DNA of 64,000 nt from Mesorhizobium sp. M8A.F.Ca.ET.218.01.1.1 (GCF_004791165.1 NZ_SRUZ01000010.1:1-64000); one strand, 5' to 3'. Numbered from the stretch's first letter, positions 25,482 through 34,555 are shown. Made by a program: numbers and translations. Notes: a model not told the origin generated them from the sequence alone.

Positions 25482-26666
25482 TTATTCGGCGGCCACCGGT
25501 ACCGGCGGGCTGATGTCGCTGCGCCGTTCCCAGAGATGGGAAATGACAGCCACGATGACGGCAACCGCCATCGCGAAGGCGCCAACAACCGGCAGGCTGC
25601 GATAGCCGTAGCCGGCATTGAGCATGGCTGCTCCGAGCGACGCGGCCAATGCGATGCCGATATTGAAGCCGGACGGGATGAGCGAAGCGGCGAGACCGGA
25701 GGCATCCGCCGTCCAGGCCAGGATGCGGGTCTGGATGGGGGTGCCGATGGCGAAGTTGAGACCGCCCCAGACGATGATCGCGACAACCATCGGCAGGGGG
25801 TAGGGGCTGACGAGATAGATGATGGCCAGCGTCACCGCCTGCAGGGCGAGCATGGAGATCAGCGACGGCATCAGTTTCCAGTCGGACAGTTTGCCACCGA
25901 GGAAGACGCCAAGCGTGGCGCCGACGCCGTTGAGCAGCAGCACCCAGGGCACCAGGTTTTCGTCGAGCCCTGTGACCTCCAGCAGCGTTGGGGTGATGTA
26001 GGTGAACAGGCAGAACTGGCCGAGCATCAGCATCAGCATCAGGATCAGCGAGGTCCAGACCTGCTGGCGCGCCAGCACCCGAACCTCGCTGGCAAGGCTC
26101 GCCGACTTGGCCTGATATCCGGTAGCGCGCGGCAACAAAGCCGCCATGGCAAGAGTTGCCGCCACGCCCAGTGCGCCCATCACCCAGAATGTCGCGCGCC
26201 AGCCCCAGATGTTGCCGATGGCGGTGCCCGCCGGCACACCGATGACGTTGGAGACGGTGAGGCCCGACAGGATGACGGCCACCGCCATGCCGCGCTGATC
26301 CTCGCGCACCAGGCCGACGGCAACCACCATGGCAACGCCGAAATAGGCGCCATGCGCGACGGCCACGGCAATGCGCAGCAACAGCATGGAGGTGAAGTCG
26401 GGCGCCAGCGCGCAGGCCGCCTGACCGATGGTGAAGGCGACAGCGAGGCCGAGCAGCAAGGCCTTGCGCGACAGGCTCTTGGTGGCGAGCGCCAGCAGCG
26501 GCCCACCGATGGCGATGCCGCAGGCATAGCCGGAGACGAGGTAGCCGGCGGAAGGAACCGAAACGCCAAGCCCTTGCGCCACCTGCGGCAGCACGCCGGC
26601 GATGACGAATTCGGTGGTGCCGAAAGCGAAAGCGGCGATGAACAGGGCGATGAGCGGCAGCGACAT
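25482..26666 (-). CDS. MFS transporter (DHA1 type) in operon with P1 peptidase
   Basis: A 394-residue, twelve-helix inner-membrane transporter. Helix 1 has AFAFGTTEFVIAGVLPQVA and helix 4 has AVAHGAYFGVAMVVAVGLV, as in AraJ/YdhP-type exporters. The start is ATG 26666 with GAGGG ten bases upstream; a TTG three codons earlier is possible. The stop codon is one base from the ATG of the P1 peptidase gene. The tight coupling suggests the substrate is a peptide-like or beta-amino compound, but this is inference. Confidence 0.85.
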   Translation of the reverse strand: MSLPLIALFIAAFAFGTTEFVIAGVLPQVAQGLGVSVPSAGYLVSGYACGIAIGGPLLALATKSLSRKALLLGLAVAFTIGQAACALAPDFTSMLLLRIAVAVAHGAYFGVAMVVAVGLVREDQRGMAVAVILSGLTVSNVIGVPAGTAIGNIWGWRATFWVMGALGVAATLAMAALLPRATGYQAKSASLASEVRVLARQQVWTSLILMLMLMLGQFCLFTYITPTLLEVTGLDENLVPWVLLLNGVGATLGVFLGGKLSDWKLMPSLISMLALQAVTLAIIYLVSPYPLPMVVAIIVWGGLNFAIGTPIQTRILAWTADASGLAASLIPSGFNIGIALAASLGAAMLNAGYGYRSLPVVGAFAMAVAVIVAVISHLWERRSDISPPVPVAAE

Positions 26667-26778
26667 GAGAAACAAACCCTCGAAATGGAAGGCTCAAACC
26701 ATGGATGGCCGTGGCGGGCAATCCAGAAATTTTTGTCGCCGGTTTAGGTTTTCTTGAGCGGGGTGCAGCGATGAAGCA

Positions 26779-26806
26779 CCAATGTCCCCCCCGAGGGGGA
26801 GATTGG
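26779..26806. repeat. Palindromic intergenic repeat (CCAATgTCCCCC hairpin)
   Basis: CCAAT-G-TCCCCC and GGGGGA-G-ATTGG are separated by a few bases, between the MFS promoter region and the end of the Na/Pi gene. It is of the same general type as the other C-run/G-run hairpins in this window. Confidence 0.55.
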
Positions 26807-26814
26807 CAACTTTG

Positions 26815-28479
26815 TCAGCTCGCCTTCAGTCTGGATCCAAAAAGCAGGCCGCGCTCTTCCAGCACGGGATAGGCCATCGACGCCAGCAGCGAGTTGATCT
26901 GCTTCAGGTCGCGGATGGTATCGAGGTGGATCGAGCTGGTTTCGACGCTTCTGGCGGTGCCTTCGCGCAGGCGCAGGAAATGGCTGGCGCTGGTTTCCTT
27001 CTCGCGGTCACGCAGCCGGTCCTTCTCCAGCACAAGCTGGCGAGCGGTCTCGGGGTCTCGCGACACCAGCACGTTGAAGGCAAGACGGGCATTGGCCAGC
27101 ACCGAGCCATGGAAGGCGCACAACTCGCTCCAGCCTTCGTCGGTGAATTCCAGGCCGCGCTCGAATTTCTTCTTCACATGCACAAGCATGTTACGCACGA
27201 TGATGTCGCCGACCTGCTCGAGCTTGACACAGGCGCCGATCAGCTCCTGGCAGCGCAGCGCCTCGTCTTCGGTCATCGGGTTCCTGGTCACCTTTGCGAG
27301 GTAGAGCTTTATGGCCGCGTGCCTGCGGTCGACACGGTCGTCGAGGGCCGCCAGCGCCTTGATCTTGTCCGAGTCGGCGTCCTCATAGAGTTCGATGATG
27401 CGCTTGAGCATGATCTCGACCGTCTCGCAGACCCGCACCACCTCGCGTGTGGCGTTGGCCAGAGCCTGGCTCGGCACATCGAGCGCGCTTTCGTTGAGCG
27501 CCGACAGTTCGACAACCTCGAGCGTGGCGGCAGGCGCCGGCTTGGCGCCGAGGGCCACGATCCTTTCGGAGGCTCGGTAGACCAAACCGGCCAGAGGCAG
27601 GCCGGCGAGCAGGATGATCACATTGAACAGGATATGGGCGTTGACGATCTGATCGGCCGCCGTCGAGCCGAGGAAGGCGACATGCGGCCGGAAGATCATG
27701 AACAGGATCAGCATGACCAGCGAGCCAAGCCCGCGCATCAGGAGGTTGCCGACCGGCACGACACGGACTTCGGGGCTGGCCGAGCGTGTCAGCATCGGCG
27801 CGATCAGCGACGAACCGAGATTGACCCCGAGGATAAGGACGAGGCCGAGTTCAGGGCTGATCAGGCCGCGGCCGGCCAGCGTCGCCATCAACAGCACCGC
27901 CGCGATGCTCGACTGGAACAGCCAGGTGATCATTGCCGCCAACAGGTAGGCGGTGATGGAATCGCTGGAGAAATAATTGAGGATGACCGGCAGCAGCTGG
28001 CTGTTGCGCAGCGGCTCGGACGCCTGGCCGATCATTTCCAGGGACAGGATCAAGAGGCCGATGCCGACCAGGATGCGGCCGGTCTGTCGCCAATCGCGCC
28101 GCTCGGTGGCCATGAACATCACCGTGCCCGATATCAGGCAGAGCGGCACCAACAGCGTGAGATCGAAGGTCAGCAGCTTGACCACCAGAGCAGAGCCGAT
28201 CTCGGCGCCACGCACGGCCAACTGGCCGGCGGCGCCCGAGACGATGCCGGAACCGGCGAAGGAGCCGACCAGCAGCGTGACCGCGGTCGAGCTTTGCAGC
28301 GCGATCGCGAGGCCGGTGCCGGCCAGCACCGCCATGATCGGGTTGCGCATGGTGGCGCGCAGGCGATGACGCAGCACGTCGCCATAGGCGCGCTCGACGC
28401 CGGTCTTGACCATGCGGGTGGCAAACAGCATCAGCGCGACGGCGCCGGCCAGATGCAGGAGGACGACGGAACCGCTCAT
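26815..28479 (-). CDS. Na/Pi cotransporter with PhoU-like C-terminal domain
   Basis: A 554-residue inner-membrane protein of the NptA/YjbB family. The membrane part (about 1-320) has the two inverted repeats, each with its QSS motif: QSSTAVTLL near residue 61 and QSSIAAVLL near 188. Residues of about 340-540 are helical and PhoU-like. Members move phosphate, usually outward in bacteria, coupled to Na+. No Pho box was recognised upstream. It stands alone between the MFS gene and the RcnB-like gene. Confidence 0.88.
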   Translation of the reverse strand: MSGSVVLLHLAGAVALMLFATRMVKTGVERAYGDVLRHRLRATMRNPIMAVLAGTGLAIALQSSTAVTLLVGSFAGSGIVSGAAGQLAVRGAEIGSALVVKLLTFDLTLLVPLCLISGTVMFMATERRDWRQTGRILVGIGLLILSLEMIGQASEPLRNSQLLPVILNYFSSDSITAYLLAAMITWLFQSSIAAVLLMATLAGRGLISPELGLVLILGVNLGSSLIAPMLTRSASPEVRVVPVGNLLMRGLGSLVMLILFMIFRPHVAFLGSTAADQIVNAHILFNVIILLAGLPLAGLVYRASERIVALGAKPAPAATLEVVELSALNESALDVPSQALANATREVVRVCETVEIMLKRIIELYEDADSDKIKALAALDDRVDRRHAAIKLYLAKVTRNPMTEDEALRCQELIGACVKLEQVGDIIVRNMLVHVKKKFERGLEFTDEGWSELCAFHGSVLANARLAFNVLVSRDPETARQLVLEKDRLRDREKETSASHFLRLREGTARSVETSSIHLDTIRDLKQINSLLASMAYPVLEERGLLFGSRLKAS

Positions 28480-28857
28480 CGCGGCGCCTGCATGCGTGCA
28501 TGGCGCTCGCTGCGGCCGGCATGGCGACGGGGGGAGAAGGCGAGGGTACGAATCATGGTCATGACAGCCTTGGAATATAGCCGGAATATTTTAGCCGAAT
28601 AATAAAAATTTGTCGATTTCAAGGGGCCGCCGCGAGGCGACAGCCGGTGTCAGAAAATGGACGGGTCCGCTAGGGGTTGCACCGGCTTGAGCGGGGATCG
28701 GCCGGATCTGCGATGTTTTGGCGCCGATCTTTGTGATGATGTTCAAATCTTTTTTATAAGCAGAGGAATTCATTACACAATTGTAATGCTGCCGTTCAGT
28801 TTCGGTTCATCCCCTGGCCGTTATCCCTCCCGGCATCGACAACCAAGGAGACCTCTG
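28480..28857. other. Intergenic region upstream of Na/Pi and RcnB-like genes
   Basis: A 378-base divergent control region. AT-rich stretches near 28580-28610 (GGAATAT repeated at short distance) probably hold the Na/Pi promoter. A perfect inverted repeat at 28771-28788 precedes the RcnB-like gene. No coding sequence is supported here. Confidence 0.5.
28771..28788. promoter_or_regulatory. Inverted repeat CATTACA-N4-TGTAATG
   Basis: Perfect seven-base arms surround a four-base spacer, 70 bases before the RcnB-like start codon. The size fits a dimeric winged-helix response regulator or a TetR-type protein. No regulator gene is adjacent, so control from elsewhere is likely. Confidence 0.45.
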
Positions 28858-29238
28858 ATGAAACGCATTGTTCTTTCCGCCCTCGCTTTCTCGATTCTGG
28901 CCGCCACCTCGCTTGCCGGCCAGGCAGCGCCGATGAACGCGCCAGTGGCGCCGCAGTCGAACTACACCAAGGTCGACTGGCAGAAGCCTACCCACCGGGA
29001 CGCCAAGAAGCGCGTCATCCAGAAGCGGTTCGTCCAGAAGAAGGTCGTCGTGAAGCGGAACAACTGGCGCAATGGCCAGAAATATTCTGGCTGGAGGCGG
29101 TACCAGCCGATCCGCGACTATGGCCGCTATGGCCTGCATCGTCCCGGCCGCGGCCAGGAATGGATCCGCGTCGGCAATGACTATGTGCTGGTCGGCATCC
29201 TCTCCGGCGTCATCTTCGGCGCGCTCGCCGCGCAATAA
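28858..29238 (+). CDS. RcnB-like periplasmic protein
   Basis: A 126-residue exported protein. Residues 1-23 are a signal peptide (MKRIVLSALAFSILAATSLAGQA). The mature part is strongly basic and aromatic (KKRVIQKRFVQKKVVVKRNNW), and the C terminus has RVGNDYVLVGILSGVI, the hallmark of the RcnB family linked in E. coli to Ni/Co homeostasis. In rhizobia many paralogues exist without a metal role. ATG 28858 has AAGGAG upstream. A clear terminator follows. Confidence 0.78.
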   Translation: MKRIVLSALAFSILAATSLAGQAAPMNAPVAPQSNYTKVDWQKPTHRDAKKRVIQKRFVQKKVVVKRNNWRNGQKYSGWRRYQPIRDYGRYGLHRPGRGQEWIRVGNDYVLVGILSGVIFGALAAQ

Positions 29239-29275
29239 TCATTGACGATGGCCGGCATCTCGCCGGCCCTTCGAT

Positions 29276-29307
29276 AGAAGGCGGCCCGCGAGGGTCGCCT
29301 TCTTTTT
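29276..29307 (+). terminator. Rho-independent terminator after the RcnB-like gene
   Basis: AGAAGGCG (29276-29283) pairs with CGCCTTCT (29296-29303), with further GC pairs inside, and runs into TTTTT. It lies 38 bases after the stop codon. Confidence 0.8.
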
Positions 29308-29342
29308 GACTATCCGGTCTCATGCCGACCCGCCTTGCTGAA

Positions 29343-29363
29343 AATATCACAATATGCGATATT
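29343..29363. promoter_or_regulatory. Operator of toxin-antitoxin module 2
   Basis: AATATCAC (29343-29350) and GCGATATT (29356-29363) form an eight-base inverted repeat with one mismatch and a five-base spacer, seven bases before the toxin GTG. The half-site is the same ATATCGC as in module 1 at 18703-18743. Confidence 0.6.
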
Positions 29364-29369
29364 TAAACG

Positions 29370-29618
29370 GTGAAGAGGGTCATACTTCTGCCCTTGGCGG
29401 CAAAAGCGTTGCGAAAGCATCGGGTCGATGCCGAGAGGATTTTATCGAAGATCGAAACCTATGCCAGGGACGCGAGTACGCTTGCCAACAGCGTCAAGGC
29501 CTTGCAGGGATCGTCGGCGCTGCGCTTAAGGGTCGGCGACTATCGCGTGATCTTCGAAGAGACGGATCAAGAGATCATCGTGACCAAGATCGGACCGCGT
29601 GGATCGGTATATGATTGA
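29370..29618 (+). CDS. RelE-superfamily toxin, module 2
   Basis: An 82-residue toxin of the RelE/HigB type. The core is LRLRVGDYRVIFEETDQEIIVTKIGPRGSVY in two visible parts, with the Arg and Tyr positions expected for ribosome-dependent mRNA cleavage. It starts at GTG 29370, just after its operator, and is followed by the XRE antitoxin after 12 bases. Order and start codon type match module 1 at 18 kb. Confidence 0.85.
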   Translation: MKRVILLPLAAKALRKHRVDAERILSKIETYARDASTLANSVKALQGSSALRLRVGDYRVIFEETDQEIIVTKIGPRGSVYD

Positions 29619-29630
29619 AGGAATGCCGGG

Positions 29631-29996
29631 ATGAACAACATCGCCTATGTCACGACGCCAGGTGGCGAGGAACTGGCCATCCTGCCGCGCAGCGAACTGG
29701 AAGCCCTTCGTGAATCGCTGGAGCATGCGCAGGCGCTTGGCGGGTTTCGTGCCGGGCAGCTTCCCGGTCTTACGCCCGATGAAGCACGAGCACTTGTTGG
29801 CGCGGTCTCTCCGCTGGCCTTCTGGCGCAGATACCGCAAGCAGACCCAGGCCGTTCTCGCTGCCTCCGTGGGCGTGACCCAGAACTATCTTTCGGATATC
29901 GAGAACGGAAAGCGCGGTGGGGACGTCACGCTTTGGCTGCGGATTGCCCGTGCTCTCGAATTGCCGATCGAGAGTTTGGTCGACGACGGCGACTGA
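29631..29996 (+). CDS. HigA-like XRE antitoxin, module 2
   Basis: A 121-residue antitoxin. The N-terminal arm (TPGGEELAILPRSELEAL) parallels that of module 1. The HTH spans about 65-115 (QAVLAASVGVTQNYLSDIENGKRGG). It should bind the toxin and repress the operon through the operator at 29343-29363. Because its HTH and half-site resemble those of module 1, cross-regulation is possible. Confidence 0.85.
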   Translation: MNNIAYVTTPGGEELAILPRSELEALRESLEHAQALGGFRAGQLPGLTPDEARALVGAVSPLAFWRRYRKQTQAVLAASVGVTQNYLSDIENGKRGGDVTLWLRIARALELPIESLVDDGD

Positions 29997-30103
29997 TCAG
30001 CGGACCGCGGAGTGGCCTTGCCCTGTGGAAACCGGGTATGGCCTCTATTGGGGGTCGTCTGAAATCGCGGGCATGATTATATGGTGGCGAAACGAGTTCC
30101 CCG

Positions 30104-32044
30104 ATGCGATTTCCGCCTGCCTTCCTCGACGAGATACGCGACCGCGTGCCGATTTCACAGCTTATCGGCCAGCGCGTGGCGTGGGATCGCAAGAAGACCA
30201 ACGCATCGCGCGGCGACTATTGGGCGTGCTGTCCGTTCCATGGCGAGAAGAGCCCGTCCTTCCACTGCGAGGACAAGAAGGGGCGCTATCACTGTTTCGG
30301 CTGCTCGGTCTCGGGTGACCATTTCAAGTTTCTCACCGAACTCGAAGGACTGAGTTTTCCCGAGGCGGTCGAGAAGATCGCCGACATGGCCGGCGTGCCG
30401 ATGCCGGTCCGCGACGAACGGGAGGAACAGCGCGAGAAGGAACGCGCCAGCCTGACCGATGTCATGGAGATGGCGACCGCCTTCTTCCAGGAGCGTCTGC
30501 AAGGGCCGGAGGGCGCCAAGGCCCGCGCCTATCTCAGGGATCGTGGGCTGACGCCGGCGACACAGCAGTCGTTCCGGCTCGGCTTCGCGCCCGACAGCCG
30601 CAATGCGCTGAAGGAGCATCTGGCGGCCAAGGGTGTGCCGAAAGCCGATATCGAGGCCTGCGGGCTGGTGCGCCATGGCGACGACATTCCGGTCTCCTAT
30701 GACTGGTTCCGCGACCGCATCATGTTCCCGATCCCGGATTCGCGCGGCAAGATCATCGCCTTTGGCGGCCGCGCCCTGGCCCCCGATGCGCTCGCCAAAT
30801 ACATGAACTCGCCCGACACCGAGCTCTTCCACAAGGGCAATGTGCTCTACAATTTCGCCCGCGCCCGCAAAGCCTTGGCGAAAGGCGGCACGGTCATCGC
30901 CGTCGAAGGCTATATGGATGTGATCGCGCTGGCGCAGGCGGGTTTCGAGAATGTCGTGGCGCCGCTCGGCACAGCGCTCACGGAAAACCAGCTCGAATTG
31001 TTGTGGCGCATGGCGCCGGAGCCGATGCTGTGCTTCGACGGCGACAAGGCCGGGCTGAAGGCGGCATGGCGGGCAGCCGACATGGCGCTGCCGTCAGTGC
31101 AGGCCGGACGCTCGGCGCGCTTCGCGCTGCTGCCGGAAGGCAAGGATCCCGACGATCTGGTCAAGGCCGAGGGGCCCGACGCCTTCCGCGCCGTGCTGGC
31201 CGATGCGCGGCCGCTGGTCGACCTGTTGTGGATGCGCGAAACGGCCGGCGGCGTCTTCGACACGCCGGAGCGGCGGGCCGAACTCGAGAAGACGCTGCGC
31301 GAACTTACCAGCCGCATCCGCGACGAAAGCCTGCGCTACCACTACCAGCAGGAGATGCGCGAGCGGGTGCTGAGCTTCTTCGGCTCCCAGCGCAATGCGC
31401 GGCAAGGTCGTCAGGATGGCGGCCGGCCCGGTCAACGCGGCCAGGGCAAGCCCGCGCCCGGCGGCCAATTCGCCAAGGCCGGTGGCGGCCGGATGCCGAT
31501 CACCGAAAGCCTCGGCCAGTCGGCGCTGGTCAGGCGCGGCGAGGGGATGTCGGTGCGCGAGGCGACGATCATCGTGGCACTGGTCAACCACCCGGCACTG
31601 ATCGACGAGAATTTCGCCCATGTCGAGTTCCTCGACCTCGCCAATTCCGACCTGACGCGGCTGCACGCCGCCATTCTCGACGCGATGGCGCATGACATGG
31701 CCAATGACCGCCACGCCGTGGTGGCGACGATCGAACGCGCCGGCTGCGCCGAGATCTGGGAGCGCGCCGTCGGCCTGATCAAGCGGGCGCGGCAATGGCC
31801 GGCGCTGGAGACGGCGGCCCTCGAGGATGCCCGCGACGCTCTGAACCAGGCGTTGCACTTGCAGCGCAGCGCGCGCACCTTACATAAGGAGCTGAAACAG
31901 GCGGAAGCGGCCCTCGAAGCGGACCCTTCGGACGAAAACTTCCGCCATCTGATCGAAATTCAGGCGCAATTTCAGGATGTACAAGCGACGGAAGCGCTGA
32001 TCGAAGGATTCGGCGTTTCGTCGGGCAGGGCTGGGCGAGCCTAA
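30104..32044 (+). CDS. dnaG: DNA primase
   Basis: A 646-residue primase that lays RNA primers at the replication fork. The CHC2 zinc ligands are C43, H46, C64 and C67. The RNA polymerase core contains YMNSPDTELFHKGNVLYN. The TOPRIM residues are E268 (VEGYMDV) and D312/D314 (CFDGDKAG). A Gly/Gln/Arg-rich linker near 430-455 leads to the helicase-binding C-terminal domain. The ribosome site before ATG 30104 is weak. rpoD follows after 427 bases, the common macromolecular-synthesis order, here without rpsU. Confidence 0.96.
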   Translation: MRFPPAFLDEIRDRVPISQLIGQRVAWDRKKTNASRGDYWACCPFHGEKSPSFHCEDKKGRYHCFGCSVSGDHFKFLTELEGLSFPEAVEKIADMAGVPMPVRDEREEQREKERASLTDVMEMATAFFQERLQGPEGAKARAYLRDRGLTPATQQSFRLGFAPDSRNALKEHLAAKGVPKADIEACGLVRHGDDIPVSYDWFRDRIMFPIPDSRGKIIAFGGRALAPDALAKYMNSPDTELFHKGNVLYNFARARKALAKGGTVIAVEGYMDVIALAQAGFENVVAPLGTALTENQLELLWRMAPEPMLCFDGDKAGLKAAWRAADMALPSVQAGRSARFALLPEGKDPDDLVKAEGPDAFRAVLADARPLVDLLWMRETAGGVFDTPERRAELEKTLRELTSRIRDESLRYHYQQEMRERVLSFFGSQRNARQGRQDGGRPGQRGQGKPAPGGQFAKAGGGRMPITESLGQSALVRRGEGMSVREATIIVALVNHPALIDENFAHVEFLDLANSDLTRLHAAILDAMAHDMANDRHAVVATIERAGCAEIWERAVGLIKRARQWPALETAALEDARDALNQALHLQRSARTLHKELKQAEAALEADPSDENFRHLIEIQAQFQDVQATEALIEGFGVSSGRAGRA

Positions 32045-32471
32045 GTGCAGCTGAGTGCGGGAATGAAGGCGCGGCCACGCTTCCCTTGGGGGCGAGGCGC
32101 GCTAAGTCGGGTAATTGATTCGCTTTTTTCATGCGAATCATGCCAGAGGCGCTTGACCTTCGGACAGAATGGCGGAATCAGGACGATTCGAAACGTTAAC
32201 CCGCACCCGCATCGACGGGAAACAAGCGATGCAAGGTACTTGATCACTGGACAGGCGGCCCGCCTGCCACAGATATTAGGGTTAATCTGGACTTAATGTA
32301 TGCTGCCCAAGAGTGGAACCCGGTTTTGGGGCAACGGCATGCACCAAACAAAAGAGTGGATGCAGTTCATGGGCCGGGTAAAGCGCGTTTAGAAAAACGG
32401 GCGTATCCGATTTGACTGGTCCGACAGCTTACGCGGCCCCGATGGCCGGCCGCTAGGAGAAGATAAAGACT
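32045..32471 (+). other. Intergenic region between dnaG and rpoD
   Basis: A 427-base gap that should hold the rpoD promoter and leader. It contains the hairpin TGATTCGC/GCGAATCA (32116-32140) and a stretch from about 32310 to 32400 (GCATGCACCAAA, AAAGCGCGTTTAG) of a type I recall as scattered in rhizobial genomes. No coding sequence or clear sigma-32 promoter was recognised. Confidence 0.5.
32116..32140. repeat. Hairpin repeat between dnaG and rpoD
   Basis: TGATTCGC and GCGAATCA pair across a nine-base loop that contains a run of Ts. It lies 75 bases after dnaG and may end dnaG transcripts or be a dispersed repeat. Confidence 0.5.
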
Positions 32472-34496
32472 ATGGCGACAAAGGAAAAGGAAGAGGTCGA
32501 GACCGAACGCGAAGGCGCCACCGATGGGCCCTTGCTCGACCTTTCCGATGATGCTGTCAAGAAGATGATCAAGGCCGCCAAGAAGCGCGGCTATGTCACC
32601 ATGGACGAGCTGAATTCGGTGCTGCCTTCCGAGGAAGTGACCTCCGAGCAAATCGAGGACACGATGGCGATGCTGTCCGACATGGGCATCAACGTCGTCG
32701 AGGATGACGAGCAGGGCGAAGAGGCCGAGGCGGGCGACACGGCCGCCGATGCCGAGGAAGACGCCAACGAGCTGGCCGAGCAGACCGGCACCGCCGTCGC
32801 CGCCACCACGACCAAGAAAGAGCCGACCGACCGCACCGACGATCCGGTGCGCATGTATCTGCGCGAAATGGGTTCGGTCGAGCTCCTGTCGCGCGAAGGC
32901 GAAATCGCCATCGCCAAGCGCATCGAGGCCGGCCGCGAGACCATGATCGCGGGGTTGTGCGAAAGCCCGCTGACCTTCCAGGCCATCATCATCTGGCGCG
33001 ACGAGCTCAACGAATCCAAGATCCTGCTGCGCGAGATCATCGATCTCGAAGCCACCTATGCCGGCCCCGAAGCCAAGCAGGCCCCCGTTGTCGAACGCAT
33101 CGAGGAAGCGCCCAAGGCCGAGGAAAAGCCGCGCCGCGGACGCGACGATGAAGACGACGTCACCAACGTCGGCGCCGACACGCGCGGCATCGGCGACGAC
33201 GACGAGGAAGACGAGGACGAGGCGAGCCTGTCCCTGGCGGCGATGGAAGCGGAACTGCGCCCGCAGGTGATGGAGACGCTCGACGTCATCGCCGACACCT
33301 ACAAGAAGCTGCGCAAGCTGCAGGACCAGCAGGTCGAGAACCGTCTGGCCGCCGCCGGTACTTTGTCGCCCAGCCAGGACCGCCGGCTGAAGGAACTGAA
33401 GGACCAGCTGATCAAGGCGGTGAAGTCGCTGTCGCTCAACACGGCGCGCATCGAGGCGCTGGTCGAGCAGCTCTACGACATCAACAAGCGCCTGGTGCAG
33501 AACGAAGGCAAGCTTTTGCGCCTCGCCGAAAGTTATGGCGTGCGCCGCGAGGAGTTCCTGAAGGAATATCAGGGCTCCGAGCTCGATCCGAACTGGACGC
33601 GTTCGATCGCCAATCTGACCTCGCGCGGCTGGAAGGAATTCACCAAGAACGAGAAGGATGCGATCAAGGACCTGCGCGCCGAGATCCAGCACCTGGCCAC
33701 CGAAACGGCGATCTCGATCCTGGAATTCCGCAAGATCGTCAACCAGGTGCAGAAGGGCGAGCGCGAAGCCGCGATCGCCAAGAAGGAAATGGTCGAGGCC
33801 AATCTGCGCCTCGTCATCTCCATCGCCAAGAAATACACCAATCGCGGCCTGCAGTTCCTCGACCTGATCCAGGAAGGCAATATCGGCCTGATGAAGGCGG
33901 TCGATAAGTTCGAATACCGCCGCGGCTACAAGTTCTCGACCTACGCGACATGGTGGATCCGGCAGGCGATCACGCGTTCGATCGCCGACCAGGCCCGCAC
34001 CATCCGCATTCCGGTGCACATGATCGAGACGATCAACAAGATCGTGCGCACCTCGCGCCAGATGCTGCACGAGATCGGCCGCGAGCCGACGCCAGAGGAA
34101 CTGGCCGAAAAGCTTGCCATGCCGCTCGAAAAAGTGCGCAAGGTGTTGAAGATCGCCAAGGAGCCGATCTCGCTCGAAACGCCTGTCGGCGACGAGGAGG
34201 ATTCGCATCTGGGCGACTTCATCGAGGACAAGATGGCGATCCTGCCGATCGACGCCGCGATCCAGGCCAATCTGCGCGAGACCACCACGCGCGTTTTGGC
34301 CTCGCTGACGCCGCGCGAGGAGCGCGTGCTCAGAATGCGCTTCGGCATCGGCATGAACACCGACCACACGCTGGAAGAAGTCGGCCAGCAGTTCTCGGTC
34401 ACCCGCGAGCGTATCCGCCAGATCGAAGCCAAGGCGCTGCGCAAGCTCAAGCATCCGAGCCGCAGCCGCAAGCTGCGCAGCTTCCTGGACAGCTGA
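32472..34496 (+). CDS. rpoD: Primary sigma factor (sigma-70)
   Basis: A 674-residue housekeeping sigma factor. Region 1.1 is at the N terminus (DAVKKMIKAAKKRGYVTMDEL). A long acidic insert with DDEEDEDE lies near 240. Region 2 is EANLRLVISIAKKYTNRGLQ followed by GYKFSTYATWWIRQAITR near 490-510, which reads the -10 box. Region 3 follows (GREPTPEELAEKL), and region 4 near 610-670 (HTLEEVGQQFSVTRERIRQIE) reads the -35 box. It is closed by a strong terminator. Confidence 0.97.
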   Translation: MATKEKEEVETEREGATDGPLLDLSDDAVKKMIKAAKKRGYVTMDELNSVLPSEEVTSEQIEDTMAMLSDMGINVVEDDEQGEEAEAGDTAADAEEDANELAEQTGTAVAATTTKKEPTDRTDDPVRMYLREMGSVELLSREGEIAIAKRIEAGRETMIAGLCESPLTFQAIIIWRDELNESKILLREIIDLEATYAGPEAKQAPVVERIEEAPKAEEKPRRGRDDEDDVTNVGADTRGIGDDDEEDEDEASLSLAAMEAELRPQVMETLDVIADTYKKLRKLQDQQVENRLAAAGTLSPSQDRRLKELKDQLIKAVKSLSLNTARIEALVEQLYDINKRLVQNEGKLLRLAESYGVRREEFLKEYQGSELDPNWTRSIANLTSRGWKEFTKNEKDAIKDLRAEIQHLATETAISILEFRKIVNQVQKGEREAAIAKKEMVEANLRLVISIAKKYTNRGLQFLDLIQEGNIGLMKAVDKFEYRRGYKFSTYATWWIRQAITRSIADQARTIRIPVHMIETINKIVRTSRQMLHEIGREPTPEELAEKLAMPLEKVRKVLKIAKEPISLETPVGDEEDSHLGDFIEDKMAILPIDAAIQANLRETTTRVLASLTPREERVLRMRFGIGMNTDHTLEEVGQQFSVTRERIRQIEAKALRKLKHPSRSRKLRSFLDS

Positions 34497-34520
34497 GTTC
34501 ATTTTTGTCGCGAAGAGTTA

Positions 34521-34544
34521 AGGGCGCCGGTTGGCGCCCTTTTT
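34521..34544 (+). terminator. Rho-independent terminator after rpoD
   Basis: AGGGCGCC (34521-34528) pairs with GGCGCCCT (34533-34540) over a four-base loop, followed by a run of five Ts. It lies 24 bases after the rpoD stop and just ahead of the convergent dioxygenase gene. Confidence 0.85.
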
Positions 34545-34555
34545 CGTTTCAGGTG

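Noticed and set aside
26782..28602. A 606-codon open frame opposite the Na/Pi transporter gene
   Set aside because: No domain; His/Asp/Gln-rich shadow of the well-supported transporter.
32367..34502. A 711-codon open frame antisense to rpoD
   Set aside because: It mirrors rpoD exactly, has no recognisable domain, and arises from high-GC codon use.
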